From Membranipora membranacea (taxonomy: Eukaryota; Bryozoa; Gymnolaemata; Cheilostomatida; Membraniporidae): a DNA stretch of 64,000 nt. The notes under the pieces were generated by a model. The model had not been told where the DNA came from. It worked only from the letters and a program-made list of their open reading frames with translations, and did not search any database. The stretch covers positions 9,689,501 through 9,753,500 of the forward strand of contig OU612070.1 in assembly GCA_914767715.1 (NCBI GenBank), read 5' to 3'. Positions within the stretch are counted from its first letter, which is position 1. Every line of letters starts with the position of its first letter. A program made the translations under genes and the position numbers. This document shows, piece by piece, positions 23,499-35,260 of the stretch.

Positions 23499-23499
23499 A

Positions 23500-25800
23500 G
23501 GAGCCAGCAAATTTTTTTATCGTGATTTGCTTGTTTAGTAATGCAATCAATTGATAAAATCTGCAGTTCAACTATGCCTGGGGACCCAAAAGCCATTATC
23601 CTACCTCTAGAAATGCAACCTGACTTTTTCTATCTAGCCAGCAGGTGAAACAGTATCTATATATTCTACCTATACATTTAACTTTACAGTTCTCTAAAGT
23701 AGATACAAGTAGTAGCATGTTGTGCTGGGATTTGAAACCTAATAGGTGCCATTGATGAAAGAGGGGGACAATTTCTAGCACTACATAATATAATTTTTAC
23801 AAAGAACTGCAATGAATAAATTGTCAAAATATTACATAACTATTGCAGAACTAGCTGCCAGACTATATATCGCATTGGTCTTTCTGTAGTTTGAAATAAA
23901 TAAAATTAGCTAGATCTAATTTTTTCTAGCTGTACCATCAGCTTCTCTGCATGATTTTTCACTCATAACTTCTGGGTTAATTGGTCAATGCCCTTCATTC
24001 TTTCACATTATATCCATTATTGTCTCAAATTACATAATGTAAAGTTTTGAGGATGGATGCGCATAAATTCCTGAGATATAGCTAGATAAAAAAGCTCTTC
24101 TCGATTTTGCTAATTAGCTTGTGTTGATGGCTCCCTGCAGGTCACATGACTTGTCACAACGTAACGTTATTTCAGTCTGATGAAAGTATTGGCTGTTGTG
24201 ATAATAGCTTTCATTGTAGCGATCATAGACATCGATACATAGATGCCAAGCCACGTTTTTGTTATTAATGGTGAACCACAATCAGTGGTAGGGATAGTCT
24301 ATTTAGCTCTATTTCTATGGTAGCGATAAAGATAGCTTAGGAAATCAATCTGGAGCTATTCTACAAACTTCATAAAATTCCATGTACACCATCCATCTGT
24401 GTAGCACTTATAGATTATGCTATTATGACGGAACAAAGTTCTGAAGAGCTACAATGAATTTGATGAACGTGTAGTTCAATTTTATTAATGGGTTATTGAA
24501 TCGTATGCACCATTTTCGTTCATACCTTGCAAAGTTCTATATTTCCTTGTTCAAATTTTCCATCTCACGCATGGTATGCATGATAGGAATTGCCTTTATA
24601 CATATTTACAGCAAGTGAATAATGTCTAAATCGGTTGAATTTAGATTTATCAATGTTTTTGACAGGTTGCAACACAATATTATATTAACAAACACTCAAT
24701 TATGCTTTCAACATTGATGTTATGAATCTAGCGACAAGCTTTGTTGCCCAAAGAGTGTAGTGCTTAGATACAATGGCCCTTTTTGTTATTGAGGGTCAGA
24801 TTTTAGAAGGAAGCTCTGGTTACAATATTCAGTATAAACTTGTAAATTCAAGAGTTTCACTGAAGTTTTGAAAGCAAACTGACAAAACAAAAAGCCTGCA
24901 GGGTAAATAAACTCACTTTTATAACAAATCTGTGGCTACAGAATCGTGAATTTGCAAGAAATTGAGACATAATGTAATAAAATTAATTAGATGTCTTTTC
25001 AAATTGCATCACTTTGCCACTTCTTCATCATATTTATTTGGATATGTGAGTTCAGATATTAATTTATTGATGACTTCTCTGGAATGTCAGGATTATTGCA
25101 GTTTTACATCTTTGAGGGAGTGATATCGACCGAGCTCTGCAGTCTTCACCCTCTATATACCAAGTAGACTAAAGTAATTCTAATATTGTACCTTCTCCAC
25201 GCTTCAGAAGGTAATGTTGCGTTACTCTGTAAGTGATTTCATTGGCTATATTTGGGGGGAGTTATTATTTTTCTATTGGTCTTTTACTGAAAGTTTTTTG
25301 TCCATTTCATTATAGCTCTAAGCCTGAGGACCTCACTGCTTGGGCTGGGACTCTAAATGCCCCTATTACCCACACATAGGAAAATACATTCGTTAATTTG
25401 ATCGAATTCTAACTATAGGCAGTCGTTAAATAGGGGAACTAAAAAGTCGTCAAAATATGATCAATTCAGGGTCATAAAGTGATTAAAATGATCTAGTATT
25501 TGTATCACTGTAACGATAACAAATGGTTTTCAGGCCTAGCAGGCCTATTCATTCAAATAATGCTAATGCTATGATATCGTTAAATAGTTGTTACAGCAAG
25601 GACTCCTTGGTTACAGTAACGAGAGTGAGGCTTCAAAGATGATCATACTGATCTTGGTAGCGTTACTTTGCCAATTTATGATGATTCAAATGGATTGTTT
25701 TCGAAATATCAGTCTCACTTATAACACCGAAACTTCAATGATACTTCCGATCAAGAAATAGAGCCAAATATTTTCTTATTTCTTTTTATTTCTATTCACA
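23500..25800. other. no gene recognised
   Basis: AT-rich sequence without supported exons, element ends or repeats. Confidence 0.5.
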
Positions 25801-26110
25801 ACTGAGTTGAAAAAGAGCTTAGGCGTAGGTACATGCATGTTATTTACGAGAAAAGTGAAATTGTAAATGTAACAAGAGTAATATAAAAAGTGAGAATTAC
25901 AAGTAATAAAATATGACAGAACAAGATAAAAAAAAGTGCATATAAGTAATGATGATAAGATGAAGAAGATATCAGGTAGGACGAAAAAACTTAGGCATAG
26001 GTCTCTATGTAGGTAATATGAGAAAAGTGACTGAGTATTAAGAGTAATATAAACCGAAAGTGACGCGTTATAAAACAAGATAAGGAAGGGAATACAACAC
26101 TTAAGTATGC
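25801..26110. repeat. two-copy diverged repeat, about 175-bp period
   Basis: Two blocks share CTTAGGCRTAGGT, then GAGAAAAGTGA, then AAGAGTAATATAAA in the same order (starts near 25820 and 25990). A hydrophobic minus-strand ORF across this region follows from the repeat composition and is not called as a gene. Confidence 0.6.
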
Positions 26111-26361
26111 AAAAGGGCAATGAGATCAGGTAAGATGAATAATATGTCAGACAATGTTAAGAGATGAGAAATAATCTACACAAAATTCAGCGTGTATATT
26201 TGCTAATCAGCTCGTGCTGAGTTTTACTGAGTTTGTAGGAATTTCTGTCCTCGCCCTTACCACCCATAACCTGGGCGAGAAATTTCACCAAGGTTGAACA
26301 TGGCATCTCCATGTGCAGAATATAATGCATGAGGGAGAAGATACTAAGTACCTCAGACTAC

Positions 26362-27411
26362 CTATTTCTAGAGAAAAAACACCACGCACACAGATAAAAA
26401 TCTTGCCCTCGTGGTGAGCTGCAATAACCCCTCCTTTGTTGTTGGCGGCGGTTGTAGGGTCCTTCAAAACCATTATCTGCTTGAGGGCACCATCCACATT
26501 GTTGACTCGCATTCTTCTCATTGCTGCTCTTATGATGTCTGAAGGATCTTCAACATAAGAAAAGCACTGTCAGAATCATGCTATCATGACATGGATATTA
26601 AGTTTAGGTCGTCATTGCGGAGAGGGTTACCCCTCTAGAGTACAGGTACAGGAACCCATGGTACTCAAGCCGCACCCTATACCCTTACCCGCCGGAATAC
26701 CGGCTACTCTTTTTATTGAAGGCAGAGGGGGATCTTTTTACTGCATGTGGGGAGTGCAAACACACAGTCGACCTCCGGTATTAGTTGTATCTCAAATGAT
26801 AGCTTACACAGAGCCTAAAGCTGATGCACTCAATGAGCCCACTTACATCGATTACACTATTAACATGTGTATCTCTGATCGTCAGAGTCAATTTAGTAGC
26901 AGTACCTAACATGTAGCAGAACCTAACATGCTAGGTACTGCTACATGTACCCAGCACTTATTAATAAAATTGAACACGGGTTGTCACACCAAATTCCTTG
27001 TGATGGTACTACTACTAAGTGAATTTGCCATCTATCGATCAGAGATATACATGCAATAGTATATCACGTGATCAGTGTGATCAATGATTATAGCGCACCA
27101 AATTAGTAACCACGGTCATAACATACACTCATACACATTGATTACTTAAAACCAAACAGAAGCTTGAAAATTGTTTGGTCCAGAGAAATTTAATAGACAA
27201 GAAAAGCACCCAATATTTTTTAGTTGCCTCTAGTGCCACTGTTTTTAGACGCTCAATTATTAGGATTTGCCATGTATCATATTTTACTATAATGTACATA
27301 GTTAACATAGATGCTAACCTTTTCCTGTCATCTGATTCATCAGCTGAGTAATGTGATCTTGTCTCCCTCGGCAGTGTGCCTCCCTTCCAAGCGTTCCGAT
27401 TCCAGCCAAGA
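26362..27411 (-). CDS. two internal exons of an unidentified protein, possibly asparaginase/AGA-like (partial)
   Basis: Exon A 27411-27319 (TTTTTGCAG|TC to AAAAG|GTTAGC) and exon B 26547-26362 (GTTGAAG|AT to AATAG|GTAGTC) both run open and join in phase 1. Exon A reads GIGTLGREAHCRGRQDH. Exon B begins DPSDIIRAAMRRMRV and later has NNKGGVIAAHHEGKIF. The order of a G-x-G-x-x-x-R segment, a DP-x-x-I/A segment and GG-V-I-A-x-x-x-x-G recalls the N-terminal-nucleophile asparaginase family (aspartylglucosaminidase, isoaspartyl peptidase) beyond its catalytic threonine, but with an extra loop. The catalytic exon was not found. A piece at 28199-28339 reads SPMIGTG, as that family would, but its phase does not fit. 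That these are coding exons is plausible; the enzyme assignment is weak. Confidence 0.45.
26896..26943. repeat. short imperfect palindrome
   Basis: TAGCAGTACCTAACATG is followed 13 bp later by CATGCTAGGTACTGCTA, forming a hairpin. It lies inside the intron between the two exons above. No flanking duplication is visible. Confidence 0.6.
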
Positions 27412-27606
27412 CTGCAAAAAGAGGGGGAACTCTAGTGTCACAATACATATTGTCTTATACGCATAAAACTGATTTGATAAATACACTTTACATATAAGCC
27501 AATCATTTCCAATCATCCATAATGCAGTACATTTACATTACAAAAATTGCCACGCTAAGGAGATAACGCTCACAACAATGTTTTGTAGTCAACTCTATGA
27601 AGGAAG

Positions 27607-28030
27607 CTGGTCTCATTGTTTGAAATAGAACTGAGAATGAGATGTTTTTTATCCTTGAAAAGAATAATTTACATAAGAGACCAAATGCAAACTCTGATAT
27701 GGGAACAATAAGACTGACTGGATATGGATTGGCATCAATGCTAAAGATAAGCTGGTCTCATTACCCAAACTGTAGTGACAATTGAGACACTTTTTTATAC
27801 ATGAGGTAACTTGCTCAAGGGACCAGACCCCAACACTGAGGTAGCATCACTGAGCCTGGACACGAAAAGTCATCAATGCTTAGTAGACTATGGCTAGCTG
27901 GCTTCATTGGTCAAGCTACAGCAGTGATCAAGATGTTTTTATATTCATGAAGTAACTAACGCAAGGGACCAAACAGCAATAATGTGGTGTTGACACTAAG
28001 ACTGGACATGAAAAGCCAAGGTCTTAGAAC
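27607..28030. repeat. three-copy degenerate minisatellite, about 145-bp period
   Basis: GCTGGTCTCATT or a close variant starts units near 27607, 27750 and 27898. Each contains a GGGACCA-like word, ACTGGACA/ATGG and an ending such as CATCAATGCT. The copies are well diverged. Confidence 0.6.
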
Positions 28031-28733
28031 CATCTGAGTTTGAAGATCAATATTAGGAGGTAAAGAGGGAAAAACAATAGCTAATCTGGATCAATAATTC
28101 AAATGTTCCCGACTGGCAAATAACAGTGAAGCTATGTTACTTTACAATGTGATAGAATGAATAGCAGGACCAAGTCCATAACAATAATAGTCACCTTATG
28201 GCTAGTGATAACGACTTTGAAGCCGTCAGTAATTCTCTCATTCAAGGCCAGGGTTGTCAACAATCCACATCCTGTTCCAATCATAGGTGACAGCCATAAT
28301 CTGAGAGACATTATCAGGGCTAGCTAGGTCCCTTGCCAACTAAAAGCAGATAAAAGCTTATTATGTTAGCCAAAGTACCATAATGAATTCAAACATGAGA
28401 ATCGCAATGAAGGTTGTTGAGAGGAAAGTATAGGCCTATATCTAGCTTATCATACTTTTCTCATTTCCCTCTAAGATCTGATTCAAGCTAGAAGACTTTG
28501 GAAGCAATTTTTTAATCTTGAGAAAACATGATTCATGCACGCGTAATGTTTCACAATCAACCATCAACCAGAAAACCAATGGGATAATTGGATAATTAGC
28601 TTGACCAGCTTTTCAAGAAGAAAGAGGTGAAGCAACTGCTTTTCACATATTGTGGTCTTACAGACAGTTGATAGCATATTAAAGCTAATCTAAAATAAAA
28701 ATATTGGCTGTGAAAAGACAAGCCAGAAAAACT

Positions 28734-31055
28734 CGGTAGGTACGAAAAACCGAACCACGAACTCACAAGCTACGAACCTTTAAAAAACCGAACCTTCAAT
28801 GTGTCTGGTAACATAATTTCGTCCAATGATGATCTTTGTAACAAAATGTCAAAACTTTGATGAACAGTTATCCTCTCTTGCACTTTGGCAAATGGTAGAG
28901 GACAACTCCAATCCCAGCAGAGAGTTTAGGACATAGGAGCAGGGAGAGAGGGAAGGGAATAGGGAGGGGAGCAGGGAGTTTGTCTCCGACTGAACAAAGA
29001 AGGGAATTTTGTTCTAGAGAAGACGCCAGGCTAGATCATGGCTTGAATGATTTCAAGATTGAGACAGAGGTTCCGGAGAGCTGGGAGCCACCAAGTTCAA
29101 ACTTAGTGATTATTACCATGGTGGTGCGACTGATCCTGGAAAATTGAGTGATTATGCACAAATGCACGCAGTGATCCTTTTACTTACTAAATGATGCTTG
29201 CAAATACTCTGTTTATGTGATCATTGCACTGTTTGAGTGATAAGGTGATCCAAGCAGATAACATATTATATGCGCATTCAAATAAAGGTAATGGTTCAGA
29301 GAAGAGACTGTTGATGGTGTTTACACGTGTATTCAATGAACTTATTTGTATATTATGGTGCCTGAAATAGAGGCAAAATGAGAGGCAGACAAAAGGCCTG
29401 AGAGAATAGTAATGGCTCAGGTGGATTATTACTGAAGTGTGAGCATTCATGGCTGTGAATACACATGTGATGGTAGACCATTGGGGACATAAAGCAGTTC
29501 CTATCCAGTGGCAATGTATGTTGTTAATGACAGTAAGCTAACTATCAAGCCATAACTGTTGTACACCAGCTATCACGAGATTTGTGCTGTGTCTTCTGGT
29601 ACTGCGTAACTAAAAAAAACCAGAAAATATCACATTCAAATTCAAAGAGATGTGTTTGATATTATATGTCATGTTATTATCAGTTAAAATTTATAACTCA
29701 CTTTTTGCTCACTGCGCTCTACTCATAGCTTTAGGGCAGCATGAGGCAAGCTTCCCGTTTCGTCATTGCCGGTTAATATTATTTGCTTTTTTATGGCTAG
29801 TGGTGACTGGTGAAGTTCACACCACATTACATCTATCAATCATGCTCGGCTGGGATAAAATGAATAATACACCAATTAATTTTGGTACATACCTGACCCA
29901 ACTTGCAGCTTAATTACAATGTAGTTGGTTACACGAGGCCGTTGCAGAAGACTAGGATATTATCATTATCAGTTTAGTCCGGGCCACCAGAGCTTGAACC
30001 TGAATTCGTTACACAGCTATAGTACAGCATTGAGCATGTTAGTCTGACCATCTGACCAAAATAAGAAAAACAGGCATTTTTTGGTATTCTGTGGTACGAG
30101 TCAGAGAAATCAATAGCTGAAGTTGTAATGAATAAGGGCCCACATTGATATCTACAAACACAAGATTTCTTATGTTAGTTATTGCATTATGCAGTTAATA
30201 TAGTATTTGCCTAACCACTTTCATAGAATCATTTCATAGATGATCAAGCCTGGTCAAGCTAATGTAAATTTCAGAGAGGCAACACTGATCCGATATCTCT
30301 TAGAGTAGCACGGAATGCTGTATGTAAGACCTAACAGTTATAGTTATATAGTAAATAAGCTCAATTTTTAGAAGAATTATAATGTATATTAGAGGTCCTA
30401 CTTTCCCCCTCATGCTTTGTTTGAGCAATGAAGTAAACTGAGGTTTAGTTCATTCATTGGTTTGAAACCAAAGAACAGCCATGAGTCCTTCAAAACAATA
30501 TTTCAAGATAGGCCAACATCCATAGTACATACTTGTTAACTCTGTTGAGATGTGATGATTCAGGTGGCAGCCTTCTGCTCCTCCTGTGACGAGTCAAAGG
30601 GGCTCCAATTTATTAAACTGTGACCATTTCTAATAAATAAGTGAGGTGTGTCCTCCATTACAGCCTTCTGTAGTAGCTCCACATACTTCCATCATTTTCA
30701 AACTTATATATATAGTCAAACCATTCCTCTCTCCAATGCAAAAGTTCATTTGGATTCATCATGACTAATTTGACATCTGCTTGGTGTGTTCCAAACTGTG
30801 CCATCTTGCTCTCCATAATTTTTCATCAAGTGACTTTGAGCTTGTGCACCTATTTAGGATGCAATGAGCTCTGTTAAAAGTCAAAGTTTGATGTCTGTTA
30901 TATTATTGGTCACTTATCAAAAACATGACATTTCATTGGCTACTGACAATTTAAACTTTGAGCAAATTGATTTAAGCAGGAGAGGATAATCCTGAGTTCG
31001 GTTTTTAGAGGGTTCGTAGTTCGTGAGTTCGTGGTTCGGTTTTTCGTACCTACCC
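28734..31055. mobile_element. 2.3-kb TIR transposon with 9-bp target duplication (MULE-like)
   Basis: The left end CGGTAGGTACGAAAAACCG and the complement of the right end GGGTAGGTACGAAAAACCG match, and the similarity continues for about 60 bp (CGAACCACGAACTCAC, then TACGAACC). Direct repeats AGAAAAACT flank it (28725-28733, 31056-31064). A GG-type end with a 9-bp duplication is typical of Mutator-like elements. The interior has no recognisable transposase; the ORFs at 29187-29450 and 29650-29913 lack motifs, so it is a non-autonomous or decayed copy. Confidence 0.8.
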
Positions 31056-31559
31056 AGAAAAACTTTCTGATTTTACTTTCTCTGAGTAGGCTTGGGCCTC
31101 ACACTGAGTAGTATAACAGTGCTCACTCAAATGAACTCCCTCTCATTGCTTACTCACTGTCAACCATTGTCTATGAAAGGATAAAAGCAGACTGGTCAAG
31201 CCTATACAGAGAGAGAGATCAAAGGTAGGTTCAAAAAGAATGTTTAACCCTGACAAAGCTCAATACATGATAAGTAGGCCTACTAGCTAGGCCTAATCAG
31301 TGAGTGGAGCACCTAGAAGTGACCTAGGCCTACTGTTTTTAATCAATACTGAACCATTTTATAACAGGACTTACCTTTGGAAGTGCTGGTCAGGTCACAT
31401 CAAGAAGTACTGCCAGTTCCAGTAACTCATTGGTTCTTCCCATCTTCAATCCATCCATGTTGTTTTTGATAGTACTATTAGTATTTGACTAGTACTAGTA
31501 GTCATCCTCTAGATGCATCTTATCTATTTATAATATTCATCATTGTTATTGAAATTTTC

Positions 31560-31583
31560 TCTTACCTTACCTTACCTTACCTT
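31560..31583. repeat. (ACCTT)n pentamer run at presumed LINE 3' end
   Basis: Four to five copies of CTTAC/ACCTT. On the minus strand this is a GTAAG repeat about 280 bp beyond the stop of the LINE ORF at 31861-32541, so it may be that element's 3' tail. Confidence 0.7.
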
Positions 31584-31860
31584 CAACTTAATCCAAACCG
31601 TCCACATCACGGGCACATTTGGATAAATATACCTTCAGTGTGTTCGGAGGGGTATTGCGTACTGGTATTGCAGGTGATTAATTTACAGAAAAATGTTAAA
31701 AATACACCAATAATTGAACATCAATAAATTGCCTGCCCAGTTATGAAGAGAAAGGATTTATAGTAAACAAGTTGACCATAGTTAATCGATGTGTATCGGC
31801 ATGTACTTGATATGTACATGTAATGCTAAGATGTTAGTTAATTGTTAGAAGGTTGTCAGG

Positions 31861-32541
31861 TTAATTTGGAGGAAAATATACCTTTACCTCTGGCCTCATT
31901 CTATTATAGTAGCTATGTGACCATGCATCACAACTATGCTGCCAACTAATTGTTTTACCTCTGGTGTCGTGGGTAGATGAAACAAAGCGTAAATAGGTAT
32001 TCAATTTTATGTCGAACAGTCCTCCTTCCACTTTTCTAAGAAATGTAATATCTATTGCTTCTCTCCTGTCAGACAAAAGGGGAATAGCATGGTTAGTCAT
32101 ACATTCAGTTACGCTGTCAGTTTTATTTAAATGATAGATCCATTTTACTGCATTTCTCTGAACTTTTTCCAAGCTATTGTTCAGACCAATGTTATGTGGC
32201 GACCACACCTGACATGTATATTCTAAGATGGGTTTAACCATGGTTTTGTAAGCTAGTAGTTTGGTTTTAACAGGGGCCTCTTTGAGTCCTCGTTTTATGA
32301 GACCGAGTGAACGATTCGCCTTCTTTACTACATTTGATATATGTGCATTCCATTTCAGGTTGGAATGGATGGTCACACCAAAGTACTTGACAGAGTCTGA
32401 GTGCGGTATGACATTGTCACCAAGCTTCAGACTTATATCTGGCTGATCACTTCCTACTTTCACATGTACACATTTCTTATGGTTGAAAATCATACCCCAT
32501 TTATCAGCCCAACTTTTCAATTCATTTATATCTTCTTGCAT
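31861..32541 (-). mobile_element. LINE relic: C-terminal half of a non-LTR reverse transcriptase
   Basis: The 226-residue open frame reads INELKSWADKWGMIFNHKKC, then VKYFGVTI, WNAHI, KANRSLGLIKR and MVKPILEYTCQVWSPHN. These are the fingers-palm-thumb blocks that follow the YADD box in jockey/CR1-type polymerases (WxxKxxxxxNxxK, YLGVxI, LxxxxxRPxLEYxxxVW). The YADD box and everything upstream are missing, so it is 5'-truncated, but the remaining 680 bp have no stop, suggesting fairly recent decay. It stops at PPN before the usual SFFP tail. Confidence 0.85.
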
Positions 32542-32761
32542 GTTTATCAGGATATATTCAGCAGTATTCTTTGGTATTGCTACTTTGTAGATAATTATCC
32601 TTACTTCTTTTAGTTGTGATGTGAATATCAGGCAGGCAATAACAGGAGAAAATTGCAGTCAGATGACTGTTTATCAACTTCAGACTTATTCAAACTTTTC
32701 CGCTCTGTCATAGCCCTAATTCCAAAATTAGTAATTTTAGTAGAGGGCTCATTCATTTAAA

Positions 32762-34018
32762 TTATAATAATAATAATAATTCTGATAAAAATAACTTTTC
32801 ATGATAGATATCATGAATAGTAAAGCCTCTATTTGCAGGCATGCTAAAATTTCACAAGTTTTATTTAATTGTTATGTGATAAAAGGGAAAAAAATTATTT
32901 TAGTGATGGTGGATGCATATATTGAGATGTTATTGACAATAAAACCTTCCTATGGAGCATGATGACATACGCTTATATAATTTATTATATTTGTCCAATC
33001 CCCTATGCGAGGATTGAGCTGTTCTCTTGGGTTGTTGTTAATGTGGCAGTCGAAGAGAAAATGCTCTGATGTTTCGTCCTCTTGCCAGCAAAGGCATAGG
33101 GGTGTATGGGTTAGCTTTAAAAGGAACATATGTGCTTGGAGTCTACTATGGCCTGAGAGAAGAGCACATAGGGATCCGAAGAGTTTTTTATTTTGATCGA
33201 GTGGCAGGGGATTTTTAAAAATGAGGTTTGGTTCACAATCAGAGGTAAATAATACTCCATAATCATGTGTTTTAAAAAATCTTTCCCATGAGGAAAGCCA
33301 AAGTTGTTTTACATGTTTATTTATCAGAGTTTTGGAAAAGTCCTTCGCATTGACATCCTCGTGCTTGAGAGAACGGGTGCCTAGTAACCGGCACACATCG
33401 ACAAGAAAATTTTTAAAAAGTGTGCTGTTTGTGTGATGCCAAGGTATCTGATTTATGGTGAACATCCTTTTGAAAAGGTTTAAACGTGCTTTGATATGAT
33501 CGAGTCTAGTTGGTAGTATTTGAGTGGCAACATGTAAAAATTCCTTTTAGAAAATTGTATGTGTTTAATTGATTGTCAGAGTCCCATAGATGAGAGCAAT
33601 AGAATCCTGAGGGTTTGATGACAGAGTTGTATATTGTTCTTAGGGTTTTGGGTGTTAAAGAGTTTATAAAAGGCAGCAACATATTCCATTTTCGTTGCAT
33701 TGAGTATTGTGCATGGGCCTTGTGTGTAGAAAATTTAAGTTTATTGTCAATAGTACTACCTAAGACTTTAGTTTCGGTGCATGGGGAAATGATATTGTCT
33801 GAGATTTTAATAGGAGTTTCATTGCCCTCAGGATTGAAAAAAATAAGAGATGTTTTAGAACAGTTTAGTTTCAGTCGCCATTTCAATAACCATTGATGAA
33901 TTTTAGTAATTGTTTCATTTATATTTGCACAGAGAGTTTGACTGTTGTGGGCATCAAAGAGCATAGTTGCATCGTCTGCATACTGCAGTGGCATTTGATT
34001 TGGTTCCGGGGATACCAT
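32762..34018 (-). mobile_element. LINE relic: reverse transcriptase palm to zinc-finger tail, with frameshift
   Basis: The minus strand from 34018 reads QYADDATMLFD (catalytic YADD box), then WLLKWRLKLNCSKT, TKVLGSTID and VIKPSGFYCSHLWDS. The frame breaks near 33506 and resumes at 33465-32950 with a finger-like CLCWQEDETSEHFLFDC stretch, as in LINEs with a C-terminal zinc finger. The copy ends near an (AAT)n tract at 32766-32780 that would be its 3' tail on the minus strand. It starts just upstream of the YADD box, so it is 5'-truncated, and it is frameshifted. It differs in sequence from the LINE at 31861-32541. Confidence 0.85.
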
Positions 34019-34148
34019 GTCACGAATAAAAATAAATTAGAACTCAACAACAATTCTCTTGTCAATGAGACTCATTGAGGATCTTCTATACACATGTGTA
34101 GTGAACTAGCCACTATATGCACCATGAATCACCACTCTAATCACTGAT

Positions 34149-34163
34149 GGGGGGGGGGGGGGC
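34149..34163. repeat. poly-G run
   Basis: A run of about 14 G immediately 5' of a C-rich stretch. No function is evident. Confidence 0.8.
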
Positions 34164-34823
34164 TAAATCACACCTGCCCCCTAGGGAAGTAAACAAACAG
34201 AAAAACCTAGATTAGCTACAACTCCAAAAGACTCTCAGATAAAAACTAATAGAGTTCTTAATTATTTCATTTAGATCTCTTCAGGGTTATTATTATTTAT
34301 ATTTTCTCACACATTTATATTTATTCAAACTTCAAAGTGATTATTTATCAAAAAAGAAAACAAGAAAATCTTAAAATCGGTTTTTTGAGATTATACACTT
34401 CCCTTTCAAATCCGGGTGCGTTCTATGTTCCGCTTCGCCGATGTTCCGCTGGTCTATGTTCCGCTTGAAATGGGTCTATAGTCCGCTGTTTTTTAGACCA
34501 CTGTATCGATCCTTATTCATCCATACAAACTGCTCCATGTTAGTTTAGCCCATTATCAAGGACTAAATTAATCAATAGGACTAGACCTTCTTGCCCATTA
34601 TAGACCACTAAACCAAGGAGTGACTGAACTCCACAGCTGAATCTATAGATTGTGAAGATATTCCCCACTGAGTCACCAGTCCATGTACTGACTTTAACTC
34701 TTACATTATCTAATGATGGACTATTTAAGTGCATTGGAACAATGAGTAAGTGATTTGAATCAATTTAACCCTGTTTGAATGTACACTTATTGCATAGGAC
34801 ATCATTGCTGATGACATGCAAAC

Positions 34824-34955
34824 CACAGGCCTTCTGTAGTTGGTGCAAGTCCAGTGGTCGAGTGCCCCAGTGGCCGAGGCCTTTTCTTGAGAGAAAAGGC
34901 CTCGACCACTGGGGCACTCTACCACTGGACTTGCACCAACTATAGAAGGCCTGTG
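34824..34955. mobile_element. near-perfect palindromic foldback MITE, 8-bp target duplication
   Basis: Arms of about 64 bp (CACAGGCCTTCTGTAGTTGG on the left, its complement with one change on the right) meet at a 4-bp centre near 34888. Flanking ATGCAAAC occurs at 34816-34823 and 34956-34963. Few mismatches between the arms suggest a recent insertion or gene conversion. The 8-bp duplication suggests hAT mobilisation. Confidence 0.85.
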
Positions 34956-34993
34956 ATGCAAACCCTAACTTATGGAACTATATGACTGTCCTG

Positions 34994-35260
34994 CTTTCAT
35001 AGCTTCTGTATTTTCTGGAAACCATTTTGGCGCTTGCTTAATTTGTTGTTTTTGCATTGTCATTGCTGCCAGTCAGATTCCAAAATTCCTCGATTAAAGC
35101 AACAAATTAAGCACATGTTAATGACCCGGAAATGTTAAACCGATTTTGAGCAGAAGTTTCTAAAGTCACAGCTGGAGAGCTGGCGCTTGAGACGAAGAAG
35201 ACGCAGGTAAATACGCAGGTAAATAAGCAAGCGCCAACATGGTTTCAGAAGCTATGAGAG
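34994..35260. repeat. inverted repeat joining the 5' end of a LINE fragment
   Basis: The left arm 34996-35040 (CATAGCTTCTG, then GAAACCAT, then TGGCGCTTGCTTA) is the complement of 35223-35259. The right arm is already LINE coding sequence (QHGFRSYESQL). This is the layout left by 5' inversion during target-primed reverse transcription, though a small MITE at the LINE end is possible. Confidence 0.55.

Noticed and set aside
25776-26120. 114-residue hydrophobic minus-strand ORF resembling a membrane protein
   Set aside because: It spans a diverged A/G-rich two-copy repeat; the hydrophobic residues come from T/C-rich codons of the complement.
28199-28339. Possible exon upstream of the 26-27 kb gene (SPMIGTG, TTTTAG acceptor, AAG|GTGACT donor)
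   Set aside because: The open frame starts internally after a stop and its phase does not join to the exon at 27411.
31365-31450. Possible first exon of a minus-strand gene (ATG at about 31458, donor AAAG|GTAAGT at about 31375)
   Set aside because: The frame from this ATG stops before the donor; it could be a noncoding exon but nothing links it to the exons at 26-27 kb.
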